Shown here: positions 1-7,161 of the stretch, one piece after another
Layout of the letters: the number at the start of each line of letters is the position of its first letter
Position numbering within the stretch: position 1 is the first letter of the stretch
Program-made: the position numbers and the translations under genes
The notes under the pieces: generated by a model
Seen by the model: only the letters and a program-made list of their open reading frames with translations
Databases searched by the model: none
Told to the model about the DNA's origin: nothing
Source: Sulfolobales archaeon HS-7
GTDB lineage: Archaea > Thermoproteota > Thermoprotei_A > Sulfolobales > Sulfolobaceae
Assembly (NCBI GenBank): GCA_019704295.1
Contig: AP024596.1
Coordinates: 1,473,369-1,537,368 of the forward strand
Reading direction: 5' to 3'
Length of the DNA: 64,000 nt

Positions 1-1
1 G

Positions 2-319
2 TATTGTCTGAAGTATAAGGAGGGAGATAATATAAGTAAACCCGATGATAAATTCCTAGAGCATGCCAAAGCTTTTTCGTAAGTAGCCTACTCTGATTTA
101 GAAGCAAGTAAACTTCTCTGGGAAGGCAATTATTAAGTCCAACCATATTTATCTACAATCAACTGAGAAGATGTTCAGATTATTCAGAATTATGCATTAG
201 TATTTTTTGTAGAATTTTTCAGAACAATTACAGAAGAACTACTAGGCTTCAGTAATATTAGAGTTAATAACTTAAAGATGCATCTCCAGTCGTTAAAAAG
301 GGATTCAAAAAGGGGAATC
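2..319 (+). pseudogene. Decayed gene, possibly HEPN-type, truncated at window edge
   Basis: One plus-strand frame entering from the left edge reads as protein-like sequence across about 105 codons but is broken by three in-frame stops near 80, 137 and 167. Recognisable stretches are KPDDKFLEHAKAFS, YSDLEASKLLWEGNY and RTITEELLGFSNIRVNNLK. The pattern of helices with Leu/Tyr spacing recalls small HEPN-domain proteins, but I cannot confirm the family. The similarity stops near 315-320, exactly where the tandem repeat of the opposite-strand SIR2-STAND gene begins, so the two decayed or rearranged genes meet at this point. No intact gene is seen in 1-304. Confidence 0.35.
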
Positions 320-3300
320 CTTTTTCTGTCTAACCTCGTCCAGTGTTAATATACCCTTGTCGATCAGAACATTAACGTGATCCCAAGCATGTGACCTAAC
401 GTATTCACTCGGTGATTCAAGAAGTGAGAGAAAATGGTCCTTTTTCTGTCTAACCTCGTCCAGTGTTAATATACCCTTGTCGATCAGAACATTAACGTGA
501 TCCCAAGCACGTGACCTAACGTATTCACTCGGTGATTCAAGAAGTGAGAGAAAATGGTCCTTTTTCTGTCTAACCTCGTCCAGTGTTAATATACCCTTGT
601 CGATCAGAACATTAACGTGATCCCAAGCACGTGACCTAACGTATTCACTCGGTGATTCAAGAAGTGAGAGAAATGCCTTGGAATCCTCCCTCGTTAATAT
701 ACCCTTGTCGATCAGAACATTAACAATACTCCAAGCACGTGACCTAACGTATTCACTCGGTGATTCAAGAAGTGAGAGAAAATGGTCCTTTTTCTGTCTA
801 ACCTCGTCCAGTGTTAATATACCCTTGTCGATCAGAACATTAACAATACTCCAAACAGTGATGCAAACATACTCGTCAGTTGCGCTCAGCATCCTTAAGA
901 TTAGATTATTAAAATGTGATTTGTATGGAGATTCACGTACAGATGTAAGCCGTGATTTAAAGTCTGGTTTGTTAATCACGCCAGCAATCGGCCTCATCAT
1001 GACCTCAAAGGTCTGAATTACATCGGCTTTATCAGAATATCTTTCCAAAAGATATGCTATTACTTCCAATATCTTGACCTTAAAATCTTCGTCACTGAAA
1101 TATGGGACCACGGAAATAGCGTCGAAAAGGAAAGTCGAAACGTTATTTGGCCTGCTGAAATAACGTTGGTGATTTTTAATATAACTTTCTGAGTCTTTAT
1201 AAATTTGGAGAATTAACCTCCCGTAACTATTACACACTTCTTTTAGCTCTTCCCTAATTCTATTAAGGTATTTATCAAATTCCTCAAAATCAAAGTTCGT
1301 TTTTCCCAGCTTCGTTATTAAATTTTCGTGCCCTAATTCATCCTCTAATTTATCTGGGATTTCCTCGCCGTCTAAATACCCTACCAAAATATTGTATCCT
1401 TCCTTCACCGAGCCGTGGATAGGAGATAGTATTCCTCGGTGGTCCATTCGGAAAAACGGGAAGAAAGCGTTAACTTCCCCATTCTCCACTCTTACTACTC
1501 CTACCGTACCCTCCTGTACCGTGTCCCTTTGTAAGGAGATTAGGGAATCCAGAGCACGGTAGAGTAGGGAACTTTCCGTATTAAGACCAACTAAGCTCAA
1601 CCTCTCCTTGTCAACAGCAGCGATCGGTACTCCTTTGCTTTCCAACATAGCCCCCAGTAGGGCAAGAATTAGGAGGAATTCCTTCTTACCACTTTCTGTT
1701 TCTAGGGGAATGTCTCCATTTTTAAAGTAAAACTGTTGAATCTTCCTAAAGGCATATGTTTTAGGGTTCCGGTCTATTTCGTCTAGGTCTTCTTCGCTTA
1801 TGTTCTCCTTTCCCTCTAGAAAGTACCTTAATACTACAGGCAGTCTGGCCCTCTTCACTATTTTTCGCTTCAACTCATCACTGATTTTTATGTTCTCAGA
1901 TAGCATACTCTCCAGAATCTTCATTAATTCGTCTTCATTCGTGTTAATGCGGATTTCCTTGAACAGATTCCCCCGCTCCCTCAGTTTTCTCCATAAATCC
2001 CCCTTATGCAGATCTGCGAATCCCATCTCAGCTTTCTCCACAACGGATCTCCACATCGTCTCTTCCGTTGTGATGAGAATCGGACATTCCGCGTTGCCCT
2101 CTATAAACGCTTCATGTAGGACATTGGTTAAATGTTCCTGCAACATGTTCGTGGTAACTCTACCGTCATCTAAAATTAAAAGGCACTTCCCATCCCTGGA
2201 GGGAGGATATTTAAATGTCCTTGGATCTTGGATCGAATAAACCACAAATTTTCCTCCAGTTTCTCCTTCCGCTCTCTCCATCAACTTTTTCACGACGAGA
2301 TAGGAGAACCAGCTCTTTCCCACTCCTGAAGGACCTATTACGGCATAAAATAGGGGATTTCCCCTAAAGGTGGAGAGTTCTGATAAAGTATGTTTTCTCC
2401 AGCTGAGGATCTCATTGGCCAGTTCATTGACTTTCTCTTGCTTAATCTCAACTAGAGTTTCTTCGTTTACACCATAATATTCCTTAATTGAGTCCTTATC
2501 CTCTGGTTTTAACCCGGCTTGCTTAATTTGTCCCTCCTTGAGCCTGTTTATTTCCTCTTCATGCTTTTTTATTTCCTCTTCATGCCTGTTTATTATTTCT
2601 TCGAGTTTATCTATTCTTTCCTTTATCTTCTTGACCTCGCTCTCAAGCTCTGGCACTTTCCTTATGACTTCGTTCAGCTTCTTTATGTAATCCTCGGTAA
2701 AGATCTGCTTAAGTCTAGACAAAAACTCATCGTACCCCCCTCCCGGTCCCACAGGGGATAGCCAGCTTGAGAGGAAGCTGTAGCAGTCCCCGGGGTTGAG
2801 GCCGTATTTCTCGTCCAGTTTCTCGCACAGGATCTCCCTCTTCTCCACCGGATATTCGTTCCAGGCCTTGTGTAGCTTTACGTACTTTCCAAGACCCGCG
2901 TCTTTCCTCTCCTCGTAAAAGCTAAGTATTAATGACACTCCGAAGAGTATTACTGATGCTGGCAATAAAAATTCCGAGATAAGGCGAGACAGAGTAGGTA
3001 ACAAAGGCCCCTTAAGGTATTCCAGGGTTTCGCCTAAAGCTCCCATCCCTTCGGAAAGGCTTAAACCAAAGGTCTCAAGCAGAAGCTCTTCCCTATGTCT
3101 CTCAAGTTCTTTCAATTTTTCAAGGATCTCTTCGCTTTTGCCAGCATGCTCTTCGATTACTCTCTCCAGAAGAGGTGGTATCAACAACCCATTACCCTCT
3201 AGCGGGGAGCCACCAAAGCTGGCCAGCTCAAGGAGGTGACACCTCTTTCTCCTTAGCTCTTCCTCGCTGAGGCCGGTTTCTCCCCTACGCTTGTCGGCTA

Positions 3301-4624
3301 TCTTCTTTAAAAAGTACTCGAAAAGCCCTTCGGCGTCCTCTTTAGTAATCTTCGACTCGACAAGTACACTGCCTTCAGGGATCCAGCTTCTCTTTTCTTC
3401 TTTACCCTTTTTTCCAAAGACACGATTGAGTAGATCTTTTCCAAAGATAGGATTATGTAGATCCCCCCTCTTTTCACCCTTTAGGAACCGGATCTGGTAG
3501 TTGCTCCCCTCTATTAAGACCTTCCCGTGTAATCTGTCCTTTATCTTCTCTGCGTAACCTTCGTCCATAGAGTAGTAGGGAAGTTCAACGTAGGAGTATT
3601 CTTCTGGAAGGATTCCCTTCTTCCTCGCCCTAAGGATCGCCATGGTCTTACCGGAATAACGATGACCAAAAAGGACCACGGGCACTCCTCTCTCCTTAGC
3701 TTTTTCCAAAGCTTCCTTCAGACTCGCGTCTACGCTCAGCTCTACTCCGTAATCCGCGTAGTTTGGAAGGTCCTTAAATCCCTTACTTTCCCTCAAATAG
3801 ACCATCAGCTCCTTGAGGAACTCTGAGGAAGTCTCCGGAATTGTTACCGCTTCCTCGATGTTCTTCTCTCCTCCAGGATGCACATCAAATGTGGGGACGT
3901 CCCCCAAGGCTTTCTTTACCTCTTCGTAAACAACCTGCAGATCCTTATCTCTGAAGCTGTGCCCCACGACCAACAGGGGTACTCCGATGATGTGTCCCTT
4001 CATGCTGATGTAGATGGCTTCTCTATCTTCTTCAAATGACTTCAAGTCGTCCTGGGTGAGGACAATTTGTTTACTTTTTTCTTTGTCCTCTTCGTATATG
4101 TCGCCGTGAACCTTGTAAATCCTGATGTAGGCGTCAGTAGGTTGAGAGAAGTCGTCTTTGCTCTTTACCACGGTGTATCTCGTCGAGCCTTCATCTAATT
4201 TATCTTTAAGGGCGTCCTCAAGCTCCCGATCGAAGTTCGTTGTTATGATGTTGACTGTCAAGTGTTTCCCCTCTCTCTTCCAAGACTCTACCAAGGCCCT
4301 CAAGATTCTGGCCAGTAAAGAATAAGGATTCCTGAGGGAATCTCTTTTTAACCCTTCTTTCCTCTTCTTATCGAATATCTCCCTTATCTTTTTAATAATG
4401 TCTTCCCTCTTCACTCCCTTGTCGATTATATCCTTTACGACCGATTCAAGGTCTCCTGTCTGGACGTCGAATTCCTGGGCAAGGGCGGAGGCGAGCTCGT
4501 AGCTGAGAGGATAACCTAGCTCATAAGACACTTCCGCCCCTATAATTATTGTAGCTCCTCTTTCAGTGAGTAGATCAGCAAATTGCCTTACCTCAAGGGA
4601 TACCACATCATACATATTTCGCAT
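305..4624 (-). CDS. SIR2-STAND NTPase with HEAT-like repeats, probable anti-virus defence protein
   Basis: The 1439-residue protein has a SIR2-like NADase domain in residues 25-235: GAxxS at 29-33, TTNFD at 128-132, a candidate catalytic His-Gly at 173-174 and GHSFRDKD at 221-228. A first P-loop (GxxxxGKT, 320-327) begins a degenerate ATPase-like part. A hydrophobic helix near 551-568 may span the membrane, and a Glu/Lys coiled coil lies near 660-690. A second P-loop (GPSGVGKS, about 764-771) with a Walker B LLILDD (about 813) forms a STAND-like NTPase. The C-terminus is about five 37-40 residue HEAT-like units, three almost identical. Known SIR2-STAND proteins use the C-terminal solenoid to sense phage components and the SIR2 domain to deplete NAD; that role is inferred here. 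The protein stops inside a repeat unit (KKDSPF), which suggests 3' truncation. The membrane helix and the double ATPase make the architecture unusual. The upstream AT-rich stretch at 4628-4665 may hold the promoter. Confidence 0.8.
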   Translation of the reverse strand: MRNMYDVVSLEVRQFADLLTERGATIIIGAEVSYELGYPLSYELASALAQEFDVQTGDLESVVKDIIDKGVKREDIIKKIREIFDKKRKEGLKRDSLRNPYSLLARILRALVESWKREGKHLTVNIITTNFDRELEDALKDKLDEGSTRYTVVKSKDDFSQPTDAYIRIYKVHGDIYEEDKEKSKQIVLTQDDLKSFEEDREAIYISMKGHIIGVPLLVVGHSFRDKDLQVVYEEVKKALGDVPTFDVHPGGEKNIEEAVTIPETSSEFLKELMVYLRESKGFKDLPNYADYGVELSVDASLKEALEKAKERGVPVVLFGHRYSGKTMAILRARKKGILPEEYSYVELPYYSMDEGYAEKIKDRLHGKVLIEGSNYQIRFLKGEKRGDLHNPIFGKDLLNRVFGKKGKEEKRSWIPEGSVLVESKITKEDAEGLFEYFLKKIADKRRGETGLSEEELRRKRCHLLELASFGGSPLEGNGLLIPPLLERVIEEHAGKSEEILEKLKELERHREELLLETFGLSLSEGMGALGETLEYLKGPLLPTLSRLISEFLLPASVILFGVSLILSFYEERKDAGLGKYVKLHKAWNEYPVEKREILCEKLDEKYGLNPGDCYSFLSSWLSPVGPGGGYDEFLSRLKQIFTEDYIKKLNEVIRKVPELESEVKKIKERIDKLEEIINRHEEEIKKHEEEINRLKEGQIKQAGLKPEDKDSIKEYYGVNEETLVEIKQEKVNELANEILSWRKHTLSELSTFRGNPLFYAVIGPSGVGKSWFSYLVVKKLMERAEGETGGKFVVYSIQDPRTFKYPPSRDGKCLLILDDGRVTTNMLQEHLTNVLHEAFIEGNAECPILITTEETMWRSVVEKAEMGFADLHKGDLWRKLRERGNLFKEIRINTNEDELMKILESMLSENIKISDELKRKIVKRARLPVVLRYFLEGKENISEEDLDEIDRNPKTYAFRKIQQFYFKNGDIPLETESGKKEFLLILALLGAMLESKGVPIAAVDKERLSLVGLNTESSLLYRALDSLISLQRDTVQEGTVGVVRVENGEVNAFFPFFRMDHRGILSPIHGSVKEGYNILVGYLDGEEIPDKLEDELGHENLITKLGKTNFDFEEFDKYLNRIREELKEVCNSYGRLILQIYKDSESYIKNHQRYFSRPNNVSTFLFDAISVVPYFSDEDFKVKILEVIAYLLERYSDKADVIQTFEVMMRPIAGVINKPDFKSRLTSVRESPYKSHFNNLILRMLSATDEYVCITVWSIVNVLIDKGILTLDEVRQKKDHFLSLLESPSEYVRSRAWSIVNVLIDKGILTREDSKAFLSLLESPSEYVRSRAWDHVNVLIDKGILTLDEVRQKKDHFLSLLESPSEYVRSRAWDHVNVLIDKGILTLDEVRQKKDHFLSLLESPSEYVRSHAWDHVNVLIDKGILTLDEVRQKKDSPF
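321..893 (-). repeat. Tandem 120-bp coding repeats (HEAT-like units)
   Basis: Five tandem units inside the 3' end of the SIR2-STAND gene: 321-440, 441-560, 561-677, 678-788 (shortened by 9 bp) and a diverged unit 789-893. The first three are nearly identical in DNA; a visible substitution is T against C at position 390 (His against Arg in the protein). Each unit encodes 40 residues beginning SPSEYVRS and ending HFLSLLE. Such DNA-level identity points to recent duplication or recombination-driven homogenisation. Confidence 0.95.
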
Positions 4625-4896
4625 TCACTATTTAATATTAACTACTATTCAGGAATATTAACTGAGCTAACTTTCTTGGCGAGTGTTCTCAGCATTCATC
4701 TTATTCTATATGTATATGTAAAGTTATATTAATAATAGGATATATTGTATTCACCTAGAATAGCCTTATTCAATAGTATTCGTCACCTAGATGACCATAC
4801 CAACAATCTCCGGTAGGGTACTCTTTAACCACCCTCTAAAACTATACCTCCTTACTAAACCGGTTAACGAGGTTATTTACGGGCCGTTCACGCGTT

Positions 4897-5026
4897 CATT
4901 GCGAATTCGGTTTATTTAGAAAAATAAAGTAAATTTAATTGAATACTATAGTATGGGCTACCAGAGATTCACACTCAACAATTTCCTTTATTTAATATCG
5001 TTTTGCAATAATTACAATTCGCAATG
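4897..5026 (+). repeat. MITE-like element, full copy 1 (family A)
   Basis: A 130-bp AT-rich segment is bounded by perfect 11-bp inverted repeats, CATTGCGAATT at 4897-4907 and its complement at 5016-5026. A second copy of 129 bp in the opposite orientation lies at 59310-59438 and aligns end to end, including the flank GGGCCGTT just outside the left terminus. No coding capacity. The rest of 4625-5234 holds no recognisable gene; a partial terminus-like motif recurs near 5165-5180. Confidence 0.75.
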
Positions 5027-5234
5027 GAAACCTGAATCCCCCCTCTCGCATAACCTCAATATGTTTTCTCACACCTGTAATAATATTGCAGTGATCCCAT
5101 TCCTCTCACTATTTTGTATGCGTTTGGATTATTACACGCTGAACTATTCTAATTTAACGAAGAGTATTACAATTCACAATGGACATGTGAGGCCCTTTTA
5201 TCGGAGAAAATGACAGTTCTTGCGAATTATCCGG

Positions 5235-5599
5235 CTAAATTATTTCTATGTTCACACCTAAAGGCTTAATGTCTTGAAAATCCCTGTCCTTTGTCAGTAA
5301 TACTTCGTTATTGGCGATAACTATCGAGGCTATTAATATGTCCGAATCGCTCTTAATTTTACCGTTACCCTTCAGTGTTTTATGCATATTAGCTGCTATT
5401 TTCACCGAGTCTATCGCAGTGGGTAAATTATAATTTGATCAAAAAAATCCCCTATACCGATGTTGTATTTACCCCTCACAATTTCATAGAAGTTTATTAC
5501 AGTAGTTGCAATATTATTGAAATTATTTTTTATAAAATTAAGTAAGTCCTTATCCCCTTTCATTATAGAAATTATTATGTTAGAATCAAGTACTACCAT
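5235..5599 (-). pseudogene. vapC: VapC-type PIN toxin, frameshifted
   Basis: The start reads MVVLDSNIIISIMKGD, a normal PIN opening with the first acidic residue (D5), and continues to YPLR before a stop at about 5411. One frame over, the remainder of a VapC follows without further stops: TAIDSVKIAANMHKT, then SDSDILIASIVIANN and LLTKDRDF, ending NIEII at 5235. The second half holds the conserved D-x-D-x-LIA and TKDRDF motifs, so a single frameshift near 5410-5425 splits an otherwise complete toxin of about 120 residues. It overlaps the vapB antitoxin gene by 14 bases, the usual order of the pair. The toxin should be inactive unless the shift is bypassed during translation. Confidence 0.8.
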
Positions 5600-5828
5600 A
5601 TTCTCTAACTCTGAAACCCTTCCTGAACTCTTCTACCTCCTTTTCCAGTTCTGTAGCCTCTTCCTCGCTCAGAGTTCCGAATATTAGGTCTAACGCCTCT
5701 ACCCTCCCCTTCCTGCTCTTATTATAATATTCAATTAATTCGTTTATAGCTTGGCTAAATGACTTACTACCTTTGAGCTTAGACAGCTTCTCGTAAACGT
5801 CATCTGAAATAGTTATAACTTTCGGCAT
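5586..5828 (-). CDS. vapB: VapB-type antitoxin
   Basis: The 80-residue protein starts MPKVITISDDVYEKLSKLKG, the ribbon-helix-helix opening of archaeal VapB antitoxins (DUF217-like). It has SFSQAINELIEYY as the second helix and an acidic, helical C-terminus (EEEATELEKEVEEF) that would wrap the toxin. It lies directly upstream of the frameshifted vapC and overlaps it by 14 bases, so the two were one transcript. Such antitoxins bind the toxin and repress their own promoter; the AT-rich stretch 5829-5860 is the likely promoter. The antitoxin is intact although its toxin is broken. Confidence 0.8.
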   Translation of the reverse strand: MPKVITISDDVYEKLSKLKGSKSFSQAINELIEYYNKSRKGRVEALDLIFGTLSEEEATELEKEVEEFRKGFRVREYGST

Positions 5829-5974
5829 ATGTAAGTATGCATATATAAAGTATTATTCATAAACGAAAGTCCAACCCTTCATCTCAACCTCCTGTATCAA
5901 TGGTCCAAGTGTAGACCCTAAAGTTCAGGGGCTTTTTAGCCGAATAATGTCCTACAAAAATTGTTTATCAACAC

Positions 5975-6080
5975 TAGGACCATTCACGCTTTCACAAATT
6001 TCACTTTATTAGTTTGAAATTAGCCCAATAATTGTAGACTTTAACACTAAATGAGGGGCTAACAGGAAATAATACCATGG
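5975..6080 (+). repeat. Dispersed repeat, family A variant, copy 1
   Basis: This segment aligns over about 105-115 bases with 57437-57550. Shared blocks include TTCACGC, CTTTATT, GAAATTA, ATTGTAGA and the end ATAATACCATGG. Its left edge resembles the outer left edge of the MITE-like family A (TTCACGCGTTCATTG), so it is probably a diverged relative with a different interior. Confidence 0.55.
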
Positions 6081-6339
6081 GGACTTAAATCGCCAAACTT
6101 TACCAAACATAACAATACCTTCACTCTCTCCAGTAAATAATAACGCTAATTACTTAAAATTCTAAAGAATTTTCTCAAATTAACTTACCACTTTTGCAAT
6201 TGGTTCACTTTAAATATGGGAAAAGCTCAAACCGACTTGAATGTATTCCGCAATTTCCGGCTACAGTGCGATTCACAGTCCCTTAATAATTGCAATCCCC
6301 TAGTGATAGGCACTGACTAATTCCTTAACGTGGATTGTA

Positions 6340-6412
6340 CCCTGTAGTCACAATGGTACTTAATTAAATTTTACTTCTTTAAATAAACTAAATTTAAAAT
6401 GTGAATTGCCAT
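6340..6412 (-). repeat. Partial family A repeat
   Basis: Read on the minus strand, this AT-rich stretch contains AGTTTATTTA followed by AAAATTTAATT and a short tail like the core of the 4897-5026 element (GGTTTATTTA, TAAATTTAATTGAATA). No intact termini. Confidence 0.35.
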
Positions 6413-6943
6413 AGCACTTTCTTAATTTCTTAACTTAATATCCTCAGGGAGACAATTCATCTTAGCAGTTGTTTAGCCGTTGACCTGGTATTTAGGTAAT
6501 TGCCACTTTTGATCATGAAACGCTTATCCCGTACTATTTGAGATTGGATATGACTTTTCCATAAGAGGAATGGACCCCATTTATTAGCAACCTGGGGGAG
6601 TGATTAAGGGCTCTAAATAAATCATTACATTTAACAGGAAGGAACCTTTGTTGAACTTCTCTAAGTGTTGTCTTGAACCTAGAGTTCGTTAAGGTCAAGG
6701 GGCATTCCCCACTTCCCTTTTTTTAACTGAATAACCCATACCACGTTGGTATATTTACCTTTTGTGGGGTCATTAACCAGCGGCGAGGTTTCCCAACGAA
6801 TTCGTGTAAAGTACATTTTACGTTTCATCAGAAAATTTACTCGGATACTTTCAATTCATGTAAATTCTCACCACTTTAGAAGTGACCCGGGAGTGTTCAA
6901 CCCGGTCTTTTTCTACGTAACAGAGGATTAACGTTAGATCACG

Positions 6944-7135
6944 TCAGAAAAGGTTTACCGCCAGATAGCGAAATGTAGAAAGATCACGTTTAAGTGTAGG
7001 GAAGCTCCATGATGGGGAACCCATGAGCGTCCCCAATCCCTTGAACAGGTAAGACTCGAACTGAGGTGAAGCTCTCCTCCCCTTTGCGTTTGCCCTAACT
7101 TTCAATACTCTATGTTGAAGTTCCCATGTGTTCAC
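6944..7135 (-). CDS. Small hypothetical protein downstream of cas3
   Basis: An open frame of 63 residues starts 26 bases after the cas3 stop on the same strand (MNTWELQHRVLKVRANAKG...). It is basic, has no clear domain and no membrane helix, and I do not recognise it. It could be a co-transcribed small protein or a chance frame in decayed DNA. Confidence 0.2.
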   Translation of the reverse strand: MNTWELQHRVLKVRANAKGRRASPQFESYLFKGLGTLMGSPSWSFPTLKRDLSTFRYLAVNLF

Positions 7136-7161
7136 AGCTTTAACTCACTTCGCGACCCTCC

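Larger units (their letters stand above)
5829..6943. other. Gene-free stretch with repeat fragments
   Basis: No open frame here has a recognisable product. The AT-rich sequence contains two pieces of the dispersed family A (5975-6080 and about 6340-6412). It is consistent with an accumulation site for decayed mobile DNA between the TA pair and cas3. Confidence 0.5.

Noticed and set aside
678..1016. Plus-strand frame of 112 codons within the repeats
   Set aside because: It is the antisense of the HEAT-like repeats of the SIR2-STAND gene.
4953..5213. Frame of 86 codons over the MITE copy
   Set aside because: It begins inside the 130-bp repeat and has no protein features; chance frame in AT-rich DNA.
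6746..6931. Plus-strand frame of 61 codons
   Set aside because: No start signal, no family and located in a gene-free stretch.
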